A stretch of DNA of 64,000 bases from Desulfobacula sp. Its GTDB lineage: Bacteria; Desulfobacterota; Desulfobacteria; Desulfobacterales; Desulfobacteraceae. The notes beneath the pieces are model-generated. The model searched no databases. It worked only from the letters and a program-made list of their open reading frames with translations, and had not been told where the DNA came from. Both the position numbers and the translations under genes were made by a program. Shown here piece after piece: positions 8,545-16,275 of this stretch. Position 1 is the first letter of the stretch. The number at the start of each line of letters is the position of its first letter. Location of the stretch: NCBI RefSeq assembly GCF_014237455.1, contig NZ_JABZFL010000096.1:62001-126000 (forward strand), in the 5' to 3' direction.

Positions 8545-9639
8545 ATGTCAGCAAATTCATGGTTAGCAACAGGAAATTTTTTTACGAAGTATAAACAGGA
8601 ACAACGGACATTTCTCACAAGCCTGGACAGATCGTTTTTCACCTTTTTTCTGGTCCTCCTGTTTGGATGGCCCCTGCTGTTTGAGTTGAGCAATAAATAC
8701 ATGCTGGTGGTTGACAATATTCTCATTGCCATTGTTGCCGTCATGGGTTTGAACCTTGTGACAGGGTTTGCCGGCCTGATATCAATAGGTCATGCCGCCT
8801 TTGTGGGGATTGGTGCGTATACCATAGCATCTTTTTGTCGGACAATGGGAGATTCCCATATTATTATTACCCATTTCTGGCCGGTATTGATCGTTGTAAG
8901 CGGCCTTGTGGGAGCTGTATTTGGCGCAATTGTCGGCCTGCCGGCATTGAGGCTTAAGCATTTGTATCTTGCCATTGCCACACTTTCCTTTCAGATGATT
9001 TTTGAATGGACGATTCAATTCATGACCTTTTTTAACCAGGGACAGACCATTTATGTTGGCAGAGTTTTCTGGTTTACCGGTAAGGTCGGAAGAAAGGATC
9101 ATTACCTTTTCTGGTATTTCGTTATACTGACCATTGTAATTCTTTTAGGATTCGGGATCAGAAATCTTTTAAAAACCCGATATGGTAGAAGCCTTGTAGC
9201 TGTCAGGGACAATGACAGGGCGGCAGATGCCATGGGAATGAATCCCGGACTTACAAAGGTCTATGCTTTTGCCCTGGCCGGTTTTTTTGCAGGAATAGCC
9301 GGTGCGTTGCATGCCTATGTTTATCGGGGTGTCGGATTTGAATCCTTTACCCTTCATGAATCCATCGGTTATCTTGCCATGGCCATTGTCGGAGGATTGG
9401 GAACTTTGAATGGGTCTTTCTGGGGGCCGGTAGCCTTAAAATTTCTTGATCTACAGGTGGAAACCCTGGCTGAAACCGTTGGTCAATACATGCCGTCAGG
9501 TATGAATCTGGCAACGGCATTAAAACCCTTTACATTTGGCCTGGTCATTGTCCTGTTTTTAATATTTGAACCCCGGGGGATTGCAAACTGGTGGAGGATC
9601 ACAAAATCATACACCAAATTATGGCCATTTAGGTATTAA
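8545..9639 (+). CDS. livM: Branched-chain-type ABC importer permease (LivM-like)
   Basis: A 364-residue membrane protein, second permease of the importer. A hydrophilic N-terminus of about 25 residues precedes the membrane segments. Hallmarks are GLNLVTGFAGLISIGHAAFVG (about 70), the loop TRYGRSLVAVRDNDRAADAMG (about 210), and AIVGGLGTLNGSFWGP near residue 285. It pairs with LivH. The gene starts 3 bp after livH and is followed 61 bp later by the binding-protein gene. Confidence 0.92.
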   Translation: MSANSWLATGNFFTKYKQEQRTFLTSLDRSFFTFFLVLLFGWPLLFELSNKYMLVVDNILIAIVAVMGLNLVTGFAGLISIGHAAFVGIGAYTIASFCRTMGDSHIIITHFWPVLIVVSGLVGAVFGAIVGLPALRLKHLYLAIATLSFQMIFEWTIQFMTFFNQGQTIYVGRVFWFTGKVGRKDHYLFWYFVILTIVILLGFGIRNLLKTRYGRSLVAVRDNDRAADAMGMNPGLTKVYAFALAGFFAGIAGALHAYVYRGVGFESFTLHESIGYLAMAIVGGLGTLNGSFWGPVALKFLDLQVETLAETVGQYMPSGMNLATALKPFTFGLVIVLFLIFEPRGIANWWRITKSYTKLWPFRY

Positions 9640-9700
9640 GGTTACTTTACACCTTTAATATATTTTTTTTAGTAATAAACCCAACAGGAGGAGAAGAAAC

Positions 9701-10924
9701 ATGAAGAGTAAAAGTTTTTTAACCGCGTTACTGATTCTTGTCGTTATGTTTGCATTTACAGCATCTGTAAATGCAGGAGGAAAAGTCTACAAACTGGGTA
9801 TGTCCCTGGCAATCACAGGGCCGACATCTGATGCAGGCAATCCTTATGCAAAAGGTACGGAAGATTATTTTAAATTTGTTAACGAGACCAAAATTCTGGG
9901 TGATGACACGATTGACTGCACCATCAGGGATGATCAGTACAAAACTGATGTCACTAAAAGAAATTTTGAAGAGTATCTTGACGATGGCATTGTCATGTAT
10001 CTCAACTATTCAACCGGATCAACCCTGGGCTTGAAAAGAGATTTTGAAGAAGAAGAGATTGCTGTTCTTTCTGCCTCCTATCATGCAGGCAACCTGGATG
10101 ATTCAAACTATATTTTTCTTCCCATTGCATCCTATTCAGACCAGCTTGTAAATCTTGCTGAATATGTTGCAAAGAATCATAAAGGCGGAAAAGCAAAAGT
10201 GGCTCTTTTTGTCCATCCTTCTGCCTTTGGCCGTGGTCCTGTTTCTGACGTAGAAAAAGCCGTTGCAGCAGGCCTGAATATAGAGCTTGTTGAAGTTGTT
10301 GAACATGGTAAAGATCTTGATAATACCGCCATGTTAAAACGTCTCATGAGCAAAAATGTTCAGTATGTGATCAGCCAAACTATTCAATCACCCGTTGCAA
10401 CCATGATTAAGGATTCACAGCGTCTCGGGCTTACTGCATCTTCTTTTGGGGAAGCAGGCAAACTGACTTTCATGGGTGCTCATTACACTGGGGGTAATGA
10501 TCTTATTGCCCTGGCAGGGAATGCAACTGAGAATTATTTCTGGATAACTGCTTTCAATATTACTTCAGTTCCAGGCGAAGGAACTACAAAACAATTGGCC
10601 CTGGCAAAATTATTCGGCCGGGATCAAAAAGCTGCTGATTCTCATAATTATGCAGCTGGCATCATGGTTGCCCAGGTGGCAACAGAAGCCATAAGAAGAG
10701 CTAAAGCTGCCGGACTTGAAGTCAACAAAGCAAACCTTTACAAAATGCTCAATGGAATGAATGGTGCCAATGCATACAGTCCCTATACAACAACCGGTCC
10801 GGTAACCTATTCTAAAACAGACCGCATGGGTGTTGATATGCTCCAGATTTACAGTGTACAAAATGGTGTATTTAGAGCCGTCGGAGAACCGGTGGAGTCT
10901 GAATACATGAAAAAAATCAAATAA
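9701..10924 (+). CDS. livK: ABC importer periplasmic substrate-binding protein (LivK-like)
   Basis: A 407-residue secreted binding protein. The first 25 residues form a Sec signal peptide (MKSKSFLTALLILVV...) with likely cleavage after SVNA-GG. The mature part has the type I periplasmic fold: KLGMSLAITGPTSDAG at the start and a SASYHAGNL segment about residue 125. The ribosome-binding site is strong (AGGAGGAG 7 bp upstream), fitting the excess of binding protein needed over permease. A 13-bp hairpin follows it and may protect the livK message or reduce read-through into livF. The bound ligand is unknown. This group of binding proteins includes ones for aromatic and other carboxylates. Confidence 0.87.
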   Translation: MKSKSFLTALLILVVMFAFTASVNAGGKVYKLGMSLAITGPTSDAGNPYAKGTEDYFKFVNETKILGDDTIDCTIRDDQYKTDVTKRNFEEYLDDGIVMYLNYSTGSTLGLKRDFEEEEIAVLSASYHAGNLDDSNYIFLPIASYSDQLVNLAEYVAKNHKGGKAKVALFVHPSAFGRGPVSDVEKAVAAGLNIELVEVVEHGKDLDNTAMLKRLMSKNVQYVISQTIQSPVATMIKDSQRLGLTASSFGEAGKLTFMGAHYTGGNDLIALAGNATENYFWITAFNITSVPGEGTTKQLALAKLFGRDQKAADSHNYAAGIMVAQVATEAIRRAKAAGLEVNKANLYKMLNGMNGANAYSPYTTTGPVTYSKTDRMGVDMLQIYSVQNGVFRAVGEPVESEYMKKIK

Positions 10925-10996
10925 ATAGTTTGAATTGAGCTAAGAATCAATTGAAATAAGTCCAATAAATTTGATCCAGGACTTAAGCGCAACCTT

Positions 10997-11045
10997 AACT
11001 TACCGGAAACCTGAATTCACAAAAATTCTTGCTTTCCGGTAAGTT
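10997..11045 (+). terminator. Intercistronic hairpin between livK and livF
   Basis: Perfect 13-bp inverted repeat AACTTACCGGAAA (10997-11009) and TTTCCGGTAAGTT (11033-11045), loop of 23 nt. No long U-run follows, so it is more likely an attenuating or 3'-end-protecting structure than a full terminator. Confidence 0.6.
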
Positions 11046-11072
11046 TAACTCAAAAACATAAAGAAAGTGCAT

Positions 11073-11879
11073 ATGGAAAACAATCTGCTTGAAGTCAATA
11101 ATATTGAAGTGGTCTATAACGACATTGTTCAAGTACTGCGTGGTGTCAGTCTTAATGTGCCAAAGGGAAGTATTGTCGCATTGCTTGGAACAAACGGTGC
11201 CGGTAAAACCACTACTTTAAGAGCCATCAGCGGCCTTTTAAAACCGGAGAATGGTGCTATCAAGGAAGGATTTATAAAATTTAACGGCACAGACACGACC
11301 CAGCTTTTAGGGACGGATGTTGTAAAACTGGGTGCTGTCATGGTGCCTGAAGGCAGGCGTGTATTTAAACACCTGACGGTTAACGAAAATATCCTTGTGG
11401 GTTCCATTACCCGTAAAGACGGATCAAAAAAAATCCGTGAAGACAACGAACTGATGTACAAACATTTTCCAAGGCTTTCAAATGTCACAAACAGAATGGC
11501 TGGATACAGTTCCGGTGGTGAGCAGCAGATGATTGCCATTGCAAGGGCATTGATGGCTGCCCCTGAAATGCTGATGCTGGATGAACCGTCTCTTGGGCTT
11601 GCACCCATTCTTGTCAAAGAAATATTTGACAATATTAAAAAAATTAACAAAGAACTTGATACCACCATCCTGGTTGTTGAACAGAATGCCAAGGTGGCGC
11701 TAGCCGTGTCTGATTATGCCTATATCATGGAATCGGGGAAAATTGTTCTGGAAGGCCCGTCTGACGAACTTCAGGACAACCCGGATGTAAAAGAATTTTA
11801 TATGGGGATTACCAAGGGCGGCGGAAGAAAATCATTTAAAGACGTAAAATCTTATAAACGACGCAAACGCTGGATGTAG
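11073..11879 (+). CDS. livF: Branched-chain-type ABC importer ATPase (LivF-like)
   Basis: A 268-residue second ATPase of the importer. Walker A is GTNGAGKTT (about 40), the signature is YSSGGEQQM (about 147), and Walker B is MLMLDEPSLGLAP (about 168). The ATG at 11073 is chosen over the GTG two codons upstream because AAGAAAG then lies at a better distance. The C-terminus carries an extra basic tail (KSFKDVKSYKRRKRW) beyond the usual LivF end, with no function I can assign. It closes the importer operon, and the gene at 11902 follows after 22 bp. Confidence 0.9.
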   Translation: MENNLLEVNNIEVVYNDIVQVLRGVSLNVPKGSIVALLGTNGAGKTTTLRAISGLLKPENGAIKEGFIKFNGTDTTQLLGTDVVKLGAVMVPEGRRVFKHLTVNENILVGSITRKDGSKKIREDNELMYKHFPRLSNVTNRMAGYSSGGEQQMIAIARALMAAPEMLMLDEPSLGLAPILVKEIFDNIKKINKELDTTILVVEQNAKVALAVSDYAYIMESGKIVLEGPSDELQDNPDVKEFYMGITKGGGRKSFKDVKSYKRRKRWM

Positions 11880-11901
11880 ACTGCAATTTTAGGAGTTCAT
11901 T

Positions 11902-12804
11902 ATGAAGATACTGGTTGGATATAATGGTGGAGAAGTTGGCAGGCTTTCTTTATCCCTTGCAAGGGATTTTGCAAAGACCCATAATGCTTTTGTTTATATT
12001 GTCACTTCAATGGAAGGCGGGGCTTCTGAAAAACAGTCGGATATTATAGCGGCAGAACAAGGTCTTGATTTTGCCGGAAAACTCATGGAAGATTCGGGCA
12101 TTGAGTATGATGTCCAGCAAAGTGTCAGAGGACTTTCTCCTGCTGAAGATCTGGTTAAGTTTGCAGAAGAAAATGAAATTGACCAAATCTTTCTTGGCCT
12201 AAAGAAAAAATCCAAGGCTCAGAAAGCTATCTTAGGTTCCACATCACGATATGTTATCCTTAAAGCCCCCTGCCCTGTTACCACAATAAAATTCGACTTG
12301 AACAATATTAAGGCCGAAGGTTTATTAAAAGACCGGCGGGTCCTGGTGGTTGATGATGAGCCTGATATTCTGGAAACCGTTGAAGAACTGTTGGATATGT
12401 GTTCTCTTGATACGGCTGCCACTTTTGATGAAGCCAAAAAACTTCTTGAAAACAACCCATATGATATGGCGATCCTGGATATCATGGGTGTCAGCGGATA
12501 TGATGTCCTTGAACTTGCCCGCAAAAAAGATATTCCTGCACTCATGCTCACAGCCCATGCCCTGACCCCTGAAAATTTAAAGGAATCCATTCAAAAAGGT
12601 GCGGATTCCTATATTCCCAAAGATGAACTGGCCAATCTTATCAGCCATGTAGCAGATGTCATTAAGGCTCGGATACAAGGCAAACAGGGTTATGGTGTCT
12701 GGTTCTCGATTCTGAAACCCTTCTTTGATAAATCCTTTGGAAAAGGCTGGAGAGACAGGGACAGATCCTTCTGGAATTCCTTTGATGACAAATATGGTAG
12801 ATGA
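11902..12804 (+). CDS. Universal stress protein fused to a response-regulator receiver domain
   Basis: A 300-residue cytoplasmic fusion. Residues 1-135 are a UspA domain (start MKILVGYNGGEVG; end APCPVTTIKF; nucleotide-loop-like GSTSRYVI). Residues 147-265 are a receiver domain with acidic pair D151/D152, phospho-acceptor D193 in AILDIMG, T217 and K240, so all phosphorylation residues are present. No output domain follows; the last 35 residues are rich in aromatic and basic residues (WFSILKPFFDKSFGKGWRDRDRSF). A ribosome-binding site (AGGAG) precedes the ATG. It follows livF by 22 bp, so it may be the last gene of the importer operon and tie uptake to a phosphorelay. The partner kinase is unknown. 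Confidence 0.88.
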   Translation: MKILVGYNGGEVGRLSLSLARDFAKTHNAFVYIVTSMEGGASEKQSDIIAAEQGLDFAGKLMEDSGIEYDVQQSVRGLSPAEDLVKFAEENEIDQIFLGLKKKSKAQKAILGSTSRYVILKAPCPVTTIKFDLNNIKAEGLLKDRRVLVVDDEPDILETVEELLDMCSLDTAATFDEAKKLLENNPYDMAILDIMGVSGYDVLELARKKDIPALMLTAHALTPENLKESIQKGADSYIPKDELANLISHVADVIKARIQGKQGYGVWFSILKPFFDKSFGKGWRDRDRSFWNSFDDKYGR

Positions 12805-12821
12805 ACGATCGGATGATCTGC

Positions 12822-14021
12822 TTATAATATTGTTATCTTGTCACTGAATGTTGTCAGGGATTCAAGACCATTATCAGTTACCAGAAATGAGTTTTCTATC
12901 CCTACCACCCCAATTCCCGGGAAGACGGCTTTGGGTTCAAGGGCAATCATCATGCCTTTTTCAAGGGAAAGTTTCTGGCCTTTGGCAATAAAAGGAAATT
13001 CATCCAGTTCAAGGCCTATACCATGACCTGTAAACCGGATTCGTCTGTTGCCTGCGCCCATGAAATAATCTTTGTATCCCCTATCTTCAGCCATGGACAT
13101 CATCATATCGTACAGATCTCCGGTAATACTTCCCGGAGTTGCAGTCTTTATTACCATCTCCTGGATTTCCAACATGACGTCATGGGCACTTAAAAGATCA
13201 TCCGGTAAATCACCAAGAGAGAAAATCCTTGTATGATCACTGATATAGCCATTCAAGGCAAAAACGTAATCAACAAGAATCGGTTCATTTCGTTTGATTG
13301 TATTAAATCCCGGCCCCTGGGCAATACTGGGATTGACGCCTTTGCCGCCCGTGGGTGAGGCAAAGCAACTGGGGATAGCAGCTCCCGGCCCTGACATGAT
13401 ATGGCCGTAGAAAAGATCATTGTCCCACATTCGCATCCGGATCAGGCCCTGATGGCCAAGGCTTCTGGCATAGGCTTCAACCAATCCCGCAAACTCGATC
13501 TCGGCCATTCCTTCCTTGATTAAATCAGGCACTCTGGCTGCAACTTTATCTGCCATGTGTGAAGCCTCACGCATCAAGTCAATTTCATAATCTGATTTTA
13601 CAGCCCGTTGCATCCTGATATGAAAAGAAATATCAATAATATTGGAATCGGAAAATATCTTTTGAAATAACAGATACTGATTGCTTGCCAATACATCCAG
13701 CTCAAGACCCAGATTTTTTGGAATTGAATATCCGAATGTCGCCATGGTCTCAGGAATTTCTTTGGGACTTACAAGGGAAACAACTTGTTTAAGTTCTGAT
13801 TCTTCTTTGGCCCGATGGAACTCTTTAAACACCATCAGCAATGGTTCTCCATGATTCGGGATATACAACCATCCCTGCTGCGCCGTCCCTGAATAATAGA
13901 ACATATCTGCTTTCTGTAAAATCAGGGCCCCGTCAACATGGCACTTCTCAAGTCTTTCCTGAAAGCCGATAATTCTTGATTGCAGTTCCTTTTCAGGTGT
14001 GCTTTGGTCATATTGAACCAT
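12822..14021 (-). CDS. M24-family metallopeptidase (Xaa-Pro peptidase/creatinase-like)
   Basis: About 399 residues: an N-terminal creatinase domain (about 1-135) and a pita-bread M24 domain. All five metal ligands are visible in context: the two aspartates in DYVFALNGYISDHTR, the histidine in GHGIGLELDE, and glutamates in ALEPKAVFPG and GIENSF. This supports an active dinuclear metallohydrolase acting on Xaa-Pro peptides or a related C-N bond. I prefer the ATG at 14021, with AAGAG upstream, over a GTG at 14030. It converges with the stress/receiver gene, and a terminator for the hbd operon lies just upstream. The exact substrate is not predictable. Confidence 0.85.
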   Translation of the reverse strand: MVQYDQSTPEKELQSRIIGFQERLEKCHVDGALILQKADMFYYSGTAQQGWLYIPNHGEPLLMVFKEFHRAKEESELKQVVSLVSPKEIPETMATFGYSIPKNLGLELDVLASNQYLLFQKIFSDSNIIDISFHIRMQRAVKSDYEIDLMREASHMADKVAARVPDLIKEGMAEIEFAGLVEAYARSLGHQGLIRMRMWDNDLFYGHIMSGPGAAIPSCFASPTGGKGVNPSIAQGPGFNTIKRNEPILVDYVFALNGYISDHTRIFSLGDLPDDLLSAHDVMLEIQEMVIKTATPGSITGDLYDMMMSMAEDRGYKDYFMGAGNRRIRFTGHGIGLELDEFPFIAKGQKLSLEKGMMIALEPKAVFPGIGVVGIENSFLVTDNGLESLTTFSDKITIL

Positions 14022-14040
14022 GTGTTTCACTCTTTTTTAA

Positions 14041-14101
14041 ATAAAATAAAAAAGCTGTGGCAAAGCGGTTGATTTTTTTATTTATGCTTTGCTACAGCTT
14101 T
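14041..14101 (-). terminator. Terminator of the hbd operon
   Basis: Inverted repeat AAAGCTGTGGCAAAGC (14051-14066) and GCTTTGCTACAGCTTT (14086-14101), 15 of 16 positions pairing, the other a G-U pair. On the minus strand it is followed by TTTATTTTAT, so it ends transcripts from the hbd gene. Confidence 0.8.
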
Positions 14102-14124
14102 AATTTAGGATAACTATCGGTTAC

Positions 14125-14976
14125 TTATTTGTAATCATAAAACCCTTTTCCGGTCTTTCTTCCAAGCCAGCCGGCCTCAACATATTTTCTCAAAAGCGGG
14201 CAGGCCCTGTATTTTGAATCTTTGAAACCGTCATACAATGTCTCCATGATAGCAAGACAGGTATCCAGACCAATCAAATCTGCCAAAGCAAGCGGACCCA
14301 TGGGATGGTTGGCACCCAGCCGCATAACCGTATCAATATCTTCGGGTTTTCCCACGCTCTGGTAGAGGCAGAAAACGGCTTCATTGATCATGGGCATCAA
14401 TATCCTGTTGGCAATAAACCCGGGGAAATCATTGGCCTCTGCAGGGGTTTTCCCAAAGTCTTCGCAAAGTTTCCACGTAATATCAAATGTTTCACTTGAT
14501 GTGGCAAGACCCTTAATGACCTCAACCAGTTTCATCACAGGAACCGGATTCATAAAATGCATTCCGATCACCTTATCCGGCCGGGATGTTCTGGCCGCAA
14601 TTCTTCCAATGGGGATGGAAGATGTATTGGTGGACAAAATCACTTCAGGCGGGCATATTTTATCTAAGTCCTCAAAAATTTTAAATTTTAGATCTTCTCT
14701 TTCCACGGCTGCTTCAACGACAAAATCGACAGATTCCATATCTTTTAAATCAGTGGTGGTAGCGATTCTTCCAAGAATTGCAGCTTTATCATCCTCAGAT
14801 ATTTTCTCTTTTTTCACCATCCTGTCAAGATTTTTTGAAATGGTAGCCATACCATTTGCACAAAATTCTTCTTTAATATCGCTCATTACTACTTCAAGGC
14901 CGCTTGCGGCCACAACCTGTGCAATACCGTTACCCATCTGACCGGATCCGATAACACCAAATCTCTTTACTTCCAT
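14125..14976 (-). CDS. hbd: 3-hydroxybutyryl-CoA dehydrogenase
   Basis: A 283-residue NAD(P)-dependent enzyme that interconverts acetoacetyl-CoA and 3-hydroxybutyryl-CoA. It shows the Rossmann motif GSGQMGNGIAQ at residues 8-18, NTSSIPIGRIA, the catalytic histidine in IGMHFMNPVPVMKLVE (about 140), and the short-form C-terminus GRKTGKGFYDY. Length is typical of Hbd/PaaH. The ribosome-binding site is GAGGAGGAGA. It lies downstream of the thiolase gene, separated by a 95-bp gap almost filled by a 64-bp palindrome, and is closed by a terminator at 14041-14101. Together with the thiolase and the enoyl-CoA hydratase at 21828 it completes beta-oxidation of C4 units. Confidence 0.93.
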   Translation of the reverse strand: MEVKRFGVIGSGQMGNGIAQVVAASGLEVVMSDIKEEFCANGMATISKNLDRMVKKEKISEDDKAAILGRIATTTDLKDMESVDFVVEAAVEREDLKFKIFEDLDKICPPEVILSTNTSSIPIGRIAARTSRPDKVIGMHFMNPVPVMKLVEVIKGLATSSETFDITWKLCEDFGKTPAEANDFPGFIANRILMPMINEAVFCLYQSVGKPEDIDTVMRLGANHPMGPLALADLIGLDTCLAIMETLYDGFKDSKYRACPLLRKYVEAGWLGRKTGKGFYDYK

Positions 14977-14993
14977 TATTTCTCCTCCTCAGT

Positions 14994-15057
14994 GGGGTCA
15001 GGCTTTCCTTATTGTCGTTATTGAGTTCAATAACGACAATAAGGAAAGCCTGACCCC
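14994..15057. repeat. 64-bp near-perfect palindrome (REP-like)
   Basis: Two 31-nt arms, 14994-15024 and 15027-15057, are exact reverse complements around a 2-nt centre (GT). The outer ends read GGGGTCAGGC and GCCTGACCCC. The latter end also occurs at 28075-28084 in a second imperfect palindrome. It lies between hbd and the thiolase gene, immediately upstream of the hbd ribosome-binding site. Confidence 0.9.
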
Positions 15058-15071
15058 GTTCTTATCTCATA

Positions 15072-16247
15072 TTACCTGTTGACAACAAGCGCAACAGCTT
15101 CTCCGCCACCCAGACAAAGAGAAGCAAGTCCCTTGTTTACATCTCTTTTTTCCATTTCATACAATAACGTGGTCAATACCCTGGCACCGGATGCACCGAT
15201 GGGATGGCCCAGAGAAACGCTGCCGCCATTGACATTTACTTTTTCAGGATCCAGCTCCAATACCTTGTTAATGCCGGAAGAGCTTCCAGCAAAGGCTTCA
15301 TTGATTTCAAACAGATCAATATCTGAAATTGAAATCCCCTCTTTTTTCAATACCTTGGGAATGGCATAAATGGGTGCCATCAGGACGTGTTTCATATCAA
15401 TGCCATAGGAGGCTTGCGAACAAACGGTGGCCATGATGGTACACCCAAGTTCTTTGGCTTTCTTTTCACTCATGACAACCAGGGCTGAAGCACCGTCACT
15501 GATAATGGATGCATTCCCGGCAGTTCCCACTCCATCCTTTTTAAAGGCAGGTCTCATCTTTGAAAGAAATTCAAAACTTGTCTCCATAGGACATTCATCT
15601 GTATCAAAAATTTTGGAATCACCTTTTCTCTGGGGAATCTTAACCGGTACAATTTCATCTTTAAACCGGCCCTGGGCAATTGCTACATTAGCTTTTATAT
15701 AGGATTGGGCTGCAAATTTGTCCTGAACTTCCCTTGATACTTCCCATTTTTCAGAACAAAGTTCATTGGACATACCCATGTGAAAATCATTGATCACATC
15801 CCAGAGTCCGTCATGGACCATATGGTCTTCGATACGCCCTGGTCCCATGCGGTGGCCCCATCTGGCCTTATCCATATAGTAAGGCGCCATACTCATATTT
15901 TCCATACCGCCTGCAACCACCACTTCCGCATCACCGCACTGGATCGCCTGGGCTGCCAGCATGACAGATTTCAATGATGATCCACAGACCTTATTCACAG
16001 TAATGGACTCGACGTCCCAGGGGAGACCCGCTTTAACCGCAGCAAGTCTTCCCGGGTTCTGGCCATAACCGCAGGGCAGGACCATACCCATGATACACTC
16101 ATTGACTTCTTTGTCATCAATACCTGCCCTTGTAATGGCTTCACGTATCACATGTGCTCCAAGATCAGTTGCACCGATTTTACTTAGTGTTCCGCCAAAG
16201 CTCCCCAAAGGAGTCCTTGTGGCACTGACGATAACTGCTTTATTCAT
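15072..16247 (-). CDS. Acetyl-CoA C-acetyltransferase (thiolase)
   Basis: A 391-residue thiolase, cleaving or forming acetoacetyl-CoA. Start chosen at MNKAVIVSATRTP, with AGGAG upstream, instead of a 21-residue longer frame. The nucleophilic cysteine lies in NKVCGSSLKSV (about 88), the catalytic histidine in GHPIGASGAR (about 346), and the second cysteine in CLGGGEAVA near the end. The gene lies 28 bp after icmF and before hbd. In this context it would split acetoacetyl-CoA to two acetyl-CoA as the last step of C4/C5 acid oxidation. Confidence 0.93.
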   Translation of the reverse strand: MNKAVIVSATRTPLGSFGGTLSKIGATDLGAHVIREAITRAGIDDKEVNECIMGMVLPCGYGQNPGRLAAVKAGLPWDVESITVNKVCGSSLKSVMLAAQAIQCGDAEVVVAGGMENMSMAPYYMDKARWGHRMGPGRIEDHMVHDGLWDVINDFHMGMSNELCSEKWEVSREVQDKFAAQSYIKANVAIAQGRFKDEIVPVKIPQRKGDSKIFDTDECPMETSFEFLSKMRPAFKKDGVGTAGNASIISDGASALVVMSEKKAKELGCTIMATVCSQASYGIDMKHVLMAPIYAIPKVLKKEGISISDIDLFEINEAFAGSSSGINKVLELDPEKVNVNGGSVSLGHPIGASGARVLTTLLYEMEKRDVNKGLASLCLGGGEAVALVVNR

Positions 16248-16275
16248 ATGTATAACTCTCCTTAAAATTATTTTT

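Noticed and set aside
11129-11692. 187-codon minus-strand frame opposite livF
   Set aside because: No ribosome-binding site or domain, and livF is an unambiguous ABC ATPase.
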